A stretch of 64,000 nt of DNA, from positions 62,001-126,000 of the forward strand of contig CAVPNW010000004.1 in assembly GCA_963706875.1 (NCBI GenBank), written 5' to 3'. Below the pieces are notes generated by a model, which did no database searches, was not told the origin of the DNA, and was given only the letters and a program-made list of their open reading frames with translations. Within the stretch, counting starts at the first letter, position 1. Every line of letters begins with the position of its first letter. This document shows positions 53,177-61,238 of this stretch, in pieces. Both the position numbers and the translations under genes were made by a program. The stretch is from Prado023 sp963706875 (lineage in GTDB: Bacteria; Actinomycetota; Actinomycetes; S36-B12; CAIYMF01).

Positions 53177-53179
53177 GCA

Positions 53180-53623
53180 TCAGGCGGCGGCCTTGGCCTC
53201 GACCCCCGCCTTGAGGCTGGCGAGCATCTCGTCAAGGAACGGCTCATGCTCCTTGACAATCATCCCCTCGATGCGCCCGCCCGCGACCGGGAGCCCCACA
53301 TGCCATTCGCCCTCGGCGGTCACCTTCGTGCCGCCCTTGACCGGTGCGAACGTGAACGTCCACGTCGGCTTCTCCATGAAGAAGTGGACCTGGGCGACGA
53401 TGCGCTTCTCGGGCACGACCTCGGTGTACTCCAACCCGCCCTCCATGTGGAAGCCCAGGAAGTGCGTGTACATGCGCGCCGAGCTGCCGACCCCGTCGGG
53501 CTTGATATCGACCTCAGCCAGGCCCACATCCTTGGCCTTCCACAGCTTCGTGATGTCCAGCGCGTAGTCGAACACCCTGTCGATCGGGGCGTGGACCGTG
53601 ATGCTGCGTGTCAACTTTGCCAT
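53180..53623 (-). CDS. SRPBCC (START-like) family protein
   Basis: 147 residues. RSITVHAPIDRVFDYALDIT is the typical N-terminal strand-helix of polyketide cyclase/SRPBCC proteins, and the C-terminal helix is FLDEMLASLKAGVEAKAAA. The fold holds a hydrophobic ligand; the function is unknown. ATG 53623 follows a GGGGGTG element. It is divergent from the aldehyde dehydrogenase gene. Confidence 0.8.
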   Translation of the reverse strand: MAKLTRSITVHAPIDRVFDYALDITKLWKAKDVGLAEVDIKPDGVGSSARMYTHFLGFHMEGGLEYTEVVPEKRIVAQVHFFMEKPTWTFTFAPVKGGTKVTAEGEWHVGLPVAGGRIEGMIVKEHEPFLDEMLASLKAGVEAKAAA

Positions 53624-53809
53624 TGGTTTCACCCCCTTCCATCTCCCACGCTAGGCAGGCGGGAGGGGCCGGACCAGAGGCGATCGGCTCTTGTCGAGGT
53701 CCAGGCGACCTTCGGCCCTGTTGTCGCGGGCGTCTGCGGCGTTGGCTGGAGGTGAACACGTGGTCTGCGTGTTGAAGGACCGACTCCATGGGGATGGGAG
53801 TTGAGGACC

Positions 53810-55540
53810 ATGGCGAGTCAATCGTTGGATACCGATCGACAGGGCGCGCCCGCGAGGACCGGGTCTGCACTGGACACCGCGGCCCTGGACGCGGCGGTGG
53901 CCGACCTGCGAGCGGGGCTGCCCTCCTGGGTCGACCTGCCGCTCGAGGAACGGATCGAAGTAGTGCGCGCCACTCGGCGAAGGGCCGGGCAGGAGGCGGA
54001 CGGCATCGTGGCCGCGGGGTGCGCGGCGCAGGGGGTGCCGCCCGACAGTTGGTGGGCCCGCGACCTGTGGACCGGTTGGTTGCCGTTGGTGTTCCACCTG
54101 TCCGCCCTCGAGGAGGTCCTTGGACGGGTCGCGTCTGGGCGCGAGCCTCTTCCCGCGGGTGCTGTGCATGCGCGAGCTGACGGGCAGGTCGTGGTGGACG
54201 TCGTACCGGCAACGAGGACGGATCGGCTCTTGTTCGCAGGGTCGGGGCTTCATGGGCAGGTGTGGATGCAGCAGGGGACCACCGAGGAGCAGGTACGTGC
54301 CGGCGCGGCACGCGCCTACCGGTGCGAGGGCTTCGACGAGCCCGGCGTCGCGTTGGTCCTCGGTGCCGGGAACTTCTCGTTCCTCCCGGCGTCGGACATC
54401 CTGCACATGCTCTTCGGTGAGGGATGCGTCGTGGCGCTGAAGTTGAATGCGGTGAACGCCTACCTGCAGCCCTTCCTCGAGAGGGTCTTCGCCGACTTCG
54501 TGGACCGCGGTTGGCTGCGCTTCGTGGATTCCGGCGTTGCGTCCGGCACCTACCTGGCGCACCACCCGGGGATCGACCGTCTGCACATGACCGGGTCGGC
54601 GGCCACCTATGACGCCCTGGTCTGGGGGGCGGGTGAGGAGGGCATGAGAAACCGGGTCGCCGGGACTCGACTCCTGGAGAAGCCCTTCAGCGCGGAGTTG
54701 GGCGGAGTCAGTCCAGTGATCGTTGTGCCCGGGCCGTGGAGCGATGCCGACGTCCGCAGGCAGGCCGACCGGATCGCCATCTCCAAGCTGCTCAACTGCG
54801 GGCATGTGTGCAATGCCACCCAGGTGCTGGTCATGCCCGGAGGTTGGGAGCAGGGCCCAGCCCTTCTCGACGAGATCCGACGGCTGCTGCGCGCCCTTCC
54901 ACCGAGGGCGCCCTACTACCCGGGGACTGACGCGAAGGTCGAGCGTGCGCTCGCTGGACAGGCGAGCTGCGAGGTCCTCCAGGGTCCGGATCGGAGGCAC
55001 CTCCTGACGGACCTGGATCCGGATTCCGACGCGAGTCTCTTCCACGACGAGGTCTTCGCCGATGTCCTGGGGGTTGTGGAGCTCCCGGCGGCCAGCGTCG
55101 AGTCCTATCTCGCTGCGGCCGTTCGCTTCTGCAACGAGCGACTCGCAGGGGACCTTGGGGCAACGATGTTCGTGCACCCGGCGACGGTCAAGGACGAGTC
55201 GATAGCCGTCGACCGGGCGATTGCCGACCTGCGTTACGGATCTGTGGGTGTCAACGAGTGGGCGGTGATGTCGGGATCCCTGGGCTACACCACGTGGGGC
55301 GGCTTCCCCGGGAACACTCCGGAGCAGATCGGCAGCGGGGTGGGTGTGATCGGCAACTGGTTCCTGCTCGATCGTCCGGAGAAGTCGGTCGTCCACGCCG
55401 GCTTCCATCCGCGAAGCAAACCGCTCTCCACGGCGAGCCACCGAACCCTTGCGCGTCTGACCCGGGGCCTCGTGCGGTATCGGGCCACGGACGACCTTCG
55501 CGCACTGCCTGTCGTCCTCGCTGCAGGGCTCCGCGCCTGA
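53810..55540 (+). CDS. Divergent aldehyde dehydrogenase superfamily protein
   Basis: 576 residues, longer than normal ALDH. Recognisable parts are ALVLGAGNFSFLPASDILHM, VALKLNAVNAYLQPFLERVF, TGSAATYDALVW, EKPFSAELGGVSPVIVVPGP and KLLNCGHVCNATQVLVMPGG. The last is the expected region of the catalytic Cys, which seems present in an unusual context (CGHVCNATQ). It would oxidise an aldehyde or reduce an acyl thioester with NAD(P). ATG 53810 is preferred to the TTG 9 bases upstream. No operon partner. Confidence 0.75.
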   Translation: MASQSLDTDRQGAPARTGSALDTAALDAAVADLRAGLPSWVDLPLEERIEVVRATRRRAGQEADGIVAAGCAAQGVPPDSWWARDLWTGWLPLVFHLSALEEVLGRVASGREPLPAGAVHARADGQVVVDVVPATRTDRLLFAGSGLHGQVWMQQGTTEEQVRAGAARAYRCEGFDEPGVALVLGAGNFSFLPASDILHMLFGEGCVVALKLNAVNAYLQPFLERVFADFVDRGWLRFVDSGVASGTYLAHHPGIDRLHMTGSAATYDALVWGAGEEGMRNRVAGTRLLEKPFSAELGGVSPVIVVPGPWSDADVRRQADRIAISKLLNCGHVCNATQVLVMPGGWEQGPALLDEIRRLLRALPPRAPYYPGTDAKVERALAGQASCEVLQGPDRRHLLTDLDPDSDASLFHDEVFADVLGVVELPAASVESYLAAAVRFCNERLAGDLGATMFVHPATVKDESIAVDRAIADLRYGSVGVNEWAVMSGSLGYTTWGGFPGNTPEQIGSGVGVIGNWFLLDRPEKSVVHAGFHPRSKPLSTASHRTLARLTRGLVRYRATDDLRALPVVLAAGLRA

Positions 55541-55661
55541 ACAAGCCGACGGTCGTGCCCTACAACACCTTCTCCCAGGGGCCGGTCATGTCAGCCGACG
55601 TGACCCCCGACTCCTGCATCGCCGCGCGAAGTGCGGGGTCGTTGCGGAAGCCTTCACGGTC

Positions 55662-56771
55662 CTACCGCGTGATGCCGAGCGCCTCGTCGAGGAAGCTCGT
55701 GACCCGCTCGCGCCACTGCTCCGGATCGGCCCGCAAGCCAGCGATGTGGCCGGCGCCGGGGACGACCCACACCGTTACGGACCCCGACGACCCGGTCTGG
55801 ATCCATGCGGCGGCGTGCTGCTCGTCGGGGACCGCGCCGCCGGTGATCAGGAGAATCGGACGAGGTGCGGCGAGTTCTGCCGCCCGGCGCAGAGGGGTGG
55901 GCGGGTCGGCCGGGGTGAGCAGGTCGGTGACGCCGTAGGTGATCCGGTCGAGCTGCTCCTGGAGGGCCCCGGAGGCGCCGTAGACCTCGGAGAGCCACTC
56001 CTTGTCAGCCGGCATCCGTTGGCTGGCCCCTTCGGCAACAACCGCGCGGATCCGTGGGTCGGCTGCGGCAGCACCGATCGCCTCCTCGCCGCCCATCGAG
56101 AGCCCGACCACCGCGATGCGACGAGGGTCGACGTCGGCCTGAGAGGTGAGGAAGTCGACCCCGGCGACGATGTCCTTGTCGCCGTGCCAGCCGAAGTCCA
56201 TCGCCCGACCGGCGCTGAGACCGTGCCCACGCGCGTCCATCATCAGGACTCCGTATCCCTGTTCCGCGAGGACCGCGGCCTGGTCGAGGGTGTCGGTTCG
56301 CGTCGACCCCGCCCCATGCCGCAGGACGACGGCCGCTGCGTTGGTCGAGGGGATGTACCACGCGGAGAGCGTCACGCCGTCGGCCGCTGTGGCGGTGACC
56401 TCCTGGTACTCCAGGCCCCTGTCCGCCGGCGTCGCTGCTCCGAGGCTCGTGGGTGGGACGGTGGTCGCGGCCAGGGCCTGGCCGACGGTCAGGAGGGTGA
56501 GGGCCGTCACAACCACGAGGGCGAGGACGGTCGGGACCACAACCCACCAACGGCGCCCACGAAGCAGCATCCGTGCGCCGACCACCATGAGGACCAGGCC
56601 CGCCACGAGTGCGGCCAACCCGACGACGGAGGCCAGGGTCAGGCCGGTCTTGGCCAGATGGGGCAGGCCGATCCCGACGCCGACTGTGATCCCCAGCAGC
56701 CCGGCACAACACGCCAGGAGCCCGCGGGCGGACGAACGGGTCCTCCCGGTGGTGACCTCGATCCCTGTCAT
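55662..56771 (-). CDS. Membrane-anchored alpha/beta hydrolase, predicted MarR target
   Basis: 369 residues. The first 120 residues have about three to four membrane helices (LLACCAGLLGITVGVGIGL, LASVVGLAALVAGLVLMVVG, VVPTVLALVVVTALTLLTVG). The hydrolase domain has AAVVLRHGAGSTRTDTLDQA, MMDARGHGLS, the nucleophile Ser in VVGLSMGGEEA, and the His in VPGAGHIAGL. It probably acts on a lipid or peptide ester at the membrane. ATG 56771 has GGGAG upstream. A GTAATACATTAC palindrome lies 48 bases before the start. Confidence 0.83.
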   Translation of the reverse strand: MTGIEVTTGRTRSSARGLLACCAGLLGITVGVGIGLPHLAKTGLTLASVVGLAALVAGLVLMVVGARMLLRGRRWWVVVPTVLALVVVTALTLLTVGQALAATTVPPTSLGAATPADRGLEYQEVTATAADGVTLSAWYIPSTNAAAVVLRHGAGSTRTDTLDQAAVLAEQGYGVLMMDARGHGLSAGRAMDFGWHGDKDIVAGVDFLTSQADVDPRRIAVVGLSMGGEEAIGAAAADPRIRAVVAEGASQRMPADKEWLSEVYGASGALQEQLDRITYGVTDLLTPADPPTPLRRAAELAAPRPILLITGGAVPDEQHAAAWIQTGSSGSVTVWVVPGAGHIAGLRADPEQWRERVTSFLDEALGITR

Positions 56772-56818
56772 GCCGCACTCCCTTCGCGACCTCTGTCGTT
56801 GAAGGTCAGTCTCTCTAG

Positions 56819-56830
56819 GTAATACATTAC
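56819..56830. promoter_or_regulatory. MarR-type palindrome, site 1
   Basis: GTAATACATTAC, identical to site 2. On the plus strand it is framed by TTGAAG (56799-56804) and TACATT (56823-56828), 18 bases apart, the same geometry as sites 2 and 3, although the nearest target (hydrolase) is on the minus strand. Confidence 0.7.
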
Positions 56831-56896
56831 GCATATACTGGGGATGAGTCCCAGCGACCCGACTGTTGCTCGGAGCGTCATGGCGCCGGCCGTCCC

Positions 56897-58069
56897 TCAG
56901 CGGGGACCCAGGGCGATGAGGCCGAGCGCGGCCTCACGCCGCCCGTCGACGCCGAGCAGGTCGTTGACCCTGTCGTCGAGGAACGCGCCCACCATGCAGG
57001 CCCCCAATCCGGCGGCCTCGGCAGCGAGGTGGACGTTCTGGGTCATGTGTCCGCCCTCCCAGCACACATAGCGGTAGTGGCGCTCGCGGTACTTCCAGCG
57101 TGAGCGCTGGAACAGGCCGGTCAGGATCAGCACCACGGGGGCCGCGCGCAGGAAGTCCTGGCCCAGGCCGGCGACCATCAGGTCACCGGCGACCGACCCG
57201 GTGCGCATCGGCTCCAGGGCCCGGCCCCGGACGTCGACGTGGTAGAGGCCCGCCTCGACACCCTCGACCCGGTTCACCGCCACGTAGGTCTCCAGGGGGT
57301 AGAGCGCGCCGGCCGACGGCGCGGTGCGGAGTCCGCCCCGGGTCTGGGTGATCCCCGTCGCCCCGTGGACCACCCAGGCCAGTTCCTCGGCGGTCATCGC
57401 GCGGTCGGCGTAGTCGCGCAGGGACCGTCGCTGCTGCAGCGCCTGCGCGACGCTCATGGTCGGCGCCGCGTCCGGGGCGGGCAACGGCACGCTCGGTCCG
57501 TCGCTCACCTGCAAGTAGGGGGCGGGCCGGCGTCCCCAGTCCACCACGCCGCCGACAAGTCCGCGCAGCCCGAGTGCGCTCTGCCGGTGGTAGAACAGGC
57601 CGACATCGCCGCCCGGGTAGGGATCGGGCGACACCGCGGACTTCGCCGTCCAGCCCACCGCGACACCGGCCACGCCAGCGCCGACGGCCGCGATGGCCGT
57701 CCGTCTGGTCGGGTGCGAGCGCCCCTCACCCGCCTCTGCCGAGGTCGGGAGCGGTGCTGCCCGGGTGCCGACCCCGGGCTCGACCGGGGACGGCGCGACC
57801 GCGGATTCCCCGGACTGGTCAACTGCTTCGGTCGCCCGCAGGGGTGCCGGCTCATGCCGCTGTGGCTCGGCTCGACCCTTGGGCACGAACGCGCGCCAGC
57901 GCATCCCCACGTGCAGCGCGATGAGCGCCGCGACGCAGTATCCAGCCCACCGGTGCGGTGTGAAGTCGTTGAGGTCCAGTCGGTCGACGACAATGCCGGT
58001 CACGATCACCACGACCGCCGCTGCCAGCAGCAGCCAGTTGAGGACGTACCGGATGAGCCTGCGATCCAT
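56897..58069 (-). CDS. SagB/ThcOx-type nitroreductase fused to an N-terminal membrane domain
   Basis: 390 residues. ATG 58069 has GGAGGG 6 bases upstream. Two helices at the start (VLNWLLLAAAVVVIVTGIVV and RWAGYCVAALIALHVGMRWR) carry one His each (FTPHRWAGY and LHVGMRW), the pattern of DUF4405/cytochrome-b-like membrane domains, so heme binding is possible. A third helix (AIAAVGAGVAGVAVGWTA) follows a linker. Residues 200-390 are a SagB-type FMN dehydrogenase (QALQQRRSLRDYADRAM, TAPSAGALYPLETYVAVNRV, HMTQNVHLAAEAAGLGACMV). SagB enzymes oxidise azolines or related rings in peptides; no peptide maturation genes are nearby. Confidence 0.83.
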   Translation of the reverse strand: MDRRLIRYVLNWLLLAAAVVVIVTGIVVDRLDLNDFTPHRWAGYCVAALIALHVGMRWRAFVPKGRAEPQRHEPAPLRATEAVDQSGESAVAPSPVEPGVGTRAAPLPTSAEAGEGRSHPTRRTAIAAVGAGVAGVAVGWTAKSAVSPDPYPGGDVGLFYHRQSALGLRGLVGGVVDWGRRPAPYLQVSDGPSVPLPAPDAAPTMSVAQALQQRRSLRDYADRAMTAEELAWVVHGATGITQTRGGLRTAPSAGALYPLETYVAVNRVEGVEAGLYHVDVRGRALEPMRTGSVAGDLMVAGLGQDFLRAAPVVLILTGLFQRSRWKYRERHYRYVCWEGGHMTQNVHLAAEAAGLGACMVGAFLDDRVNDLLGVDGRREAALGLIALGPR

Positions 58070-58266
58070 CAGCAGCCCTCCTGTCATCGCCACGATCGCC
58101 GCCGGGCGACGGAGGCGCTCCCCGGGGGCTCGACCTGGCCCCATCAGCACGGTACCGGTTCGGGGGTGCTGCGGTTGGGGTGGTCGATCCAGCTGATCCG
58201 ATGAACCAGACCGACTAGCGCGACAGGGCCGGCTCGCGGAGGCTGCGTGCGTTCTGGAGGAGCAGG

Positions 58267-58302
58267 TTGACGGCTGGAGATACTGAGTAATACATTACCT
58301 AT
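58267..58302 (+). promoter_or_regulatory. Promoter with MarR-type palindrome, site 2
   Basis: TTGACG (58267-58272), 18-base spacer, TACATT (58291-58296). GTAATACATTAC (58287-58298) covers the -10 box. The predicted start lies at an ATG (58303) 6 bases after the -10 box. Confidence 0.75.
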
Positions 58303-58341
58303 ATGCCCCGGCTGGGTCGCCGTGACTCATCCGGCGGCTGA
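58303..58341 (+). CDS. Predicted 12-residue leaderless leader ORF
   Basis: ATG 58303 is placed exactly like the leaderless MarR start at 59534 (6 bases after the -10 box). The frame reads MPRLGRRDSSGG and stops 20 bases before the saccharopine-dehydrogenase-like gene, which has its own GGAAGGGG site. Translation is predicted from position only. Confidence 0.35.
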   Translation: MPRLGRRDSSGG

Positions 58342-58361
58342 GCGGGAAGGGGTGCGCAGCG

Positions 58362-59501
58362 ATGGGCACGGTCCTGGTCATCGGTGGCTACGGGAACGCA
58401 GGAGCTGCCATCACCGGCCGGTTGCTCGCCCACAGCGACCACAATGTCCGGGTCGGCGGGCGGCACCTGGATCGCGCGCAGGCATTCGTTCACGAGCTCG
58501 AAGTCGCGGAGGTCGATCGGCTTGCGCGTCTGGAGGCGTTGCGCATCGATGCCGACGATCGCGCGAGCCTCGACAGCGCGCTGGCGGGCGTGGACCTCTG
58601 CATCGCTGCGGCCGGCACCTCCCGGAGCGCCGGGACCGCAGTCACAGCCGCGCTGTCCGCGGGCGTGGACTACCTGGACATCCAGGTCGGGCACGCCAAG
58701 GCCCAGCGGCTGCTGGCGATGGATGCCCAGGCTCGGGAAGCGGGGGTGACGCTCGTGACCGACGGCGGGTTCCACCCGGGAGTCCCGGCGGCGATGATCC
58801 GCTACGCCGACCAGCGCATGGGCGGCCTCGAGCGGGCGTCGGTTGCCAGCGTCATCGCCGTGGACTGGGCGGCCCTGCGGCCCCTGGCCGACTCGACCGT
58901 CGCGGAGATGATGGAGGAGTTCCGCGACTTCGCCTACGAGGAGTACCGCTCCGGGCGGTGGGGGTCGGCCGGCAGGCAGCCCACGTTCACGTTCCCCGAA
59001 CCGTTCGGTCCCCGGAAGGCTGCCGCGATGGGGCTGGCCGAGATGCACCAGCTCACCCATGCGTTGCCCGGGCTGCGCGAGACCGGCTTCTACGTGGGCG
59101 GGTTCAACCCGGTCGTCGACTACGGGGTGATCCCGCTGGCCATGGCGGGCATGCGGATCGCCCCTGAACGGCTCGGTCCGCCGCTGGGGCGGCTGCTGCA
59201 CTGGGGCCTCCTGCGGTTCTCCCGCCCGCCGTACGGCACGATCCTGCAACTGGACGGCAATGTCGCCGGCCAACCGTCCCGGCCCCTGATGCGGATCAGC
59301 CACCCCGATGCGTACTTCGTGACCGCCGTACCGACCGTGGCCGCAGCGCTGCAGATCCTCGACGGCACCGCCCGCCGCCCGGGGGCGCACACCCAGGCGA
59401 TGATCGTGGAGCCCACCCGGTTCTTCGCCGACCAGTCCGCCATGGGGCTGACGGTCGAATGGCTCGCCAACGGCGGAAGTCCCGGTCGCCCCTCGAGTTG
59501 A
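58362..59501 (+). CDS. Saccharopine dehydrogenase-like NAD(P)-binding reductase, MarR target
   Basis: 379 residues. The Rossmann motif VLVIGGYGNAGAAITGRLLA is at residues 4-23, followed by SARPSADH-like sequence VDYLDIQVGHAKAQRLLAMD and TLVTDGGFHPGVPAAMIRYA. Saccharopine reductase relatives in actinobacteria include trans-acting enoyl reductases; true lysine-pathway function is unlikely here. ATG 58362 follows GGAAGGGG. It is transcribed from promoter/operator site 2. Confidence 0.85.
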   Translation: MGTVLVIGGYGNAGAAITGRLLAHSDHNVRVGGRHLDRAQAFVHELEVAEVDRLARLEALRIDADDRASLDSALAGVDLCIAAAGTSRSAGTAVTAALSAGVDYLDIQVGHAKAQRLLAMDAQAREAGVTLVTDGGFHPGVPAAMIRYADQRMGGLERASVASVIAVDWAALRPLADSTVAEMMEEFRDFAYEEYRSGRWGSAGRQPTFTFPEPFGPRKAAAMGLAEMHQLTHALPGLRETGFYVGGFNPVVDYGVIPLAMAGMRIAPERLGPPLGRLLHWGLLRFSRPPYGTILQLDGNVAGQPSRPLMRISHPDAYFVTAVPTVAAALQILDGTARRPGAHTQAMIVEPTRFFADQSAMGLTVEWLANGGSPGRPSS

Positions 59502-59533
59502 CGGGCCACCTCGATGCGTAATACCTTACGTAT
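59498..59533 (+). promoter_or_regulatory. Promoter with MarR-type palindrome, site 3 (autoregulation)
   Basis: TTGACG (59498-59503), 18-base spacer, TACCTT (59522-59527). GTAATACCTTAC (59518-59529) covers the -10 box. ATG 59534 starts 6 bases after it, so the MarR mRNA is predicted leaderless and self-regulated. Confidence 0.78.
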
Positions 59534-60013
59534 ATGACGGACGACGAACTCCTGGCCACTCGGGCAGAGGCATTCGGATCTCTCTTCGTGCTCATGGCGC
59601 ACCTGTCCCGCAGGGCCGACAGCGAACTCGCCGACCTCGGGCTCACCACGCGCCAGTGGCTGCTCCTCGCGGTCCTGACCAACGGGTTCGGCGGGTACAG
59701 CCCCTCGCTGAGTGAAGCGGCCGAGAAGTACGGCAGCTCCCGGCAGAACGTCAAGCAGGTCGCCCTCGGGCTCGAGGCCCGCGGGTTCGTGCGGCTCGTA
59801 CCCGACCCTGCCGATGCCCGGACCACGCGGATCGAGGTGACCGATCGGGTGCGCGAGTTCGACGAGCCCCGGATGCTCGATCGCACCCGCGGCATGCTCG
59901 ACGACGCCTTCGTCGGCCTCACGCCCGATGAGACCGGCGATCTGCTGGCGCTGCTGCGCCGTTGGCTCGCAGGCCTCACCACCACCACCCAAGGAGAGGA
60001 ACAACGCTCGTGA
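59534..60013 (+). CDS. MarR family regulator, predicted controller of the local regulon
   Basis: 159 residues with the MarR winged helix (GLTTRQWLLLAVLTNGFGGY, SSRQNVKQVALGLEARGFVR, PDPADARTTRIEVTDRVREF). The N- and C-terminal dimer helices are present. It starts without a leader within a palindrome also found in front of two other genes, so it is the likely repressor of all three. Its stop overlaps the next gene (GTGA). The ligand is unknown; targets suggest a lipid- or membrane-related signal. Confidence 0.87.
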   Translation: MTDDELLATRAEAFGSLFVLMAHLSRRADSELADLGLTTRQWLLLAVLTNGFGGYSPSLSEAAEKYGSSRQNVKQVALGLEARGFVRLVPDPADARTTRIEVTDRVREFDEPRMLDRTRGMLDDAFVGLTPDETGDLLALLRRWLAGLTTTTQGEEQRS

Positions 60014-60402
60014 CTCGCGTCGCGCTGGCAGTGGCGATCGCTGCCCATGGAGTGATCCACCTGATCGGATTCGTCGTCCCGTGGCAGCTGGCCGCGGTGG
60101 CGGGATTCCCCTACCGCACCACGGTCCTGGACGGCACGGCCGACCTCGGCGAGATCGGCGTGCGCCTTGTCGGGATCCTCTGGCTCGCGTGTGCAATCGG
60201 ATTCATCGTCGCCGCGGTGGGCATCGTGCGCCGCTCGACATGGGCACTTCCGCTCACCGCGATCCTGGCGATCGTGTCCCTCATGGTGTGCCTGGTCGGG
60301 CTTCCGGAGACGGCCATGGGGATCGCCGTCAACGTGGCCATCCTGGCCGGGGCTGCGTGGGCCGCCCGCTCCCGGACCCATATGGTGGAGGTGGCATCGT
60401 GA
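60010..60402 (+). CDS. Four-helix membrane protein co-expressed with MarR
   Basis: 130 residues. Helices are VALAVAIAAHGVIHLIGFVV, VRLVGILWLACAIGFIVAAV, LPLTAILAIVSLMVCLVGL and GIAVNVAILAGAAWAA. The HGVIHLIGF motif with two His at the start is found in many small actinobacterial membrane proteins of unknown role. GTG 60010 overlaps the MarR stop and the end overlaps the next start. Confidence 0.75.
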   Translation: MTRVALAVAIAAHGVIHLIGFVVPWQLAAVAGFPYRTTVLDGTADLGEIGVRLVGILWLACAIGFIVAAVGIVRRSTWALPLTAILAIVSLMVCLVGLPETAMGIAVNVAILAGAAWAARSRTHMVEVAS

Positions 60403-61226
60403 CCACAACGATCAGCTCGCGAGCACACGCCGGGACCGGCCGTTCGCTGCGCGCCCGCTACGACCAGGTCGTCACGGCCGAGTTCGCCGCCCAGCCGCTG
60501 ACGCCCGACGCGGCGACCCTCACGGCCGCCGACCTCGAAGGGCTGCCCGACCCGGTCCGGCGCTACATCCAGCGCTCCGGGGCGGTCGGCCGGCCGCGTC
60601 CGCAGAACATGCGCGTCGTCATGGACGCGACCATGTACCGCAAGCCCGGCGCCCCCATGCCTGCGCGGTCCGTGCAGCACACGTTCTTCGGCCGGCCGAC
60701 CCGGCTGTTCCTGATGGAGGCCCGGATGTTCGGGCTCCCGGTCCGCGCCCTGCACGTGTACCGCCAGGAGAGGGCCACGTTCACCGTCCGGGTCGCGTCG
60801 ACCGTGAACATGGTCGACCTCCGCGGCGAGGAGATCAGCGCTGCCGAGACCGTGACCGTCCTCAACGACATGTGCCTGATGGCACCGGGGGCGTTGGTGG
60901 ATCCCCGTTTGGCATGGAGCCCGGTGGACGATCGGTCCGCGACGGTCACCTTCACCAACGGTCCGCACGTCGTCACCGCGACGCTGGTGTTCAACGTCCG
61001 CGACGAGCTGGTGGACTTCTGGTCCGACGACCGCCCGGACAGCAGCACCGGCACGTTCGTCCCGATGCGCTGGTCGACACCCGTCACCGAGTACCGCGAC
61101 GTTGATGGCCGGCACCTGCTGCACAGCGGGGGAGCGGTCTACCACCGCCCCGACGGACCGTTCACCTACGGCGAGTTCACGATGCGCTCGATCCAGTACG
61201 ACGTCCCGGGTCCGGTGCGCCGCTGA
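60399..61226 (+). CDS. DUF6544-like protein of unknown function, third gene of the MarR operon
   Basis: 275 residues. Conserved-looking parts are LEGLPDPVRRYIQRSGAVG, NMRVVMDATMYRKPGAP, RMFGLPVRALHVYRQERATF, MCLMAPGALVDPRLAWSPVD and MRWSTPVTEYRDVDGRHLLH. The pattern (LPDPVRRY near the start, then a beta-rich body) resembles proteins named DUF6544; I cannot verify the match. GTG 60399 overlaps the preceding gene. It may bind a lipid or hydrophobic ligand, as inference from the beta-rich body. Confidence 0.7.
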   Translation: MTTTISSRAHAGTGRSLRARYDQVVTAEFAAQPLTPDAATLTAADLEGLPDPVRRYIQRSGAVGRPRPQNMRVVMDATMYRKPGAPMPARSVQHTFFGRPTRLFLMEARMFGLPVRALHVYRQERATFTVRVASTVNMVDLRGEEISAAETVTVLNDMCLMAPGALVDPRLAWSPVDDRSATVTFTNGPHVVTATLVFNVRDELVDFWSDDRPDSSTGTFVPMRWSTPVTEYRDVDGRHLLHSGGAVYHRPDGPFTYGEFTMRSIQYDVPGPVRR

Positions 61227-61238
61227 CTCCGGTCAGCG

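Larger units (their letters stand above)
52764..53179. other. Gene-free stretch with two perfect hairpins
   Basis: No coding sequence is supported. It contains the two inverted repeats listed next. The part nearest 52764 should hold the promoter of the nitronate monooxygenase gene. Confidence 0.5.

Noticed and set aside
56844..57071. Plus-strand frame after MarR site 1
   Set aside because: It runs antisense to the SagB gene and is Ser/Pro/Arg-rich without protein-like features, so a protein was not called, although an antisense RNA is possible.
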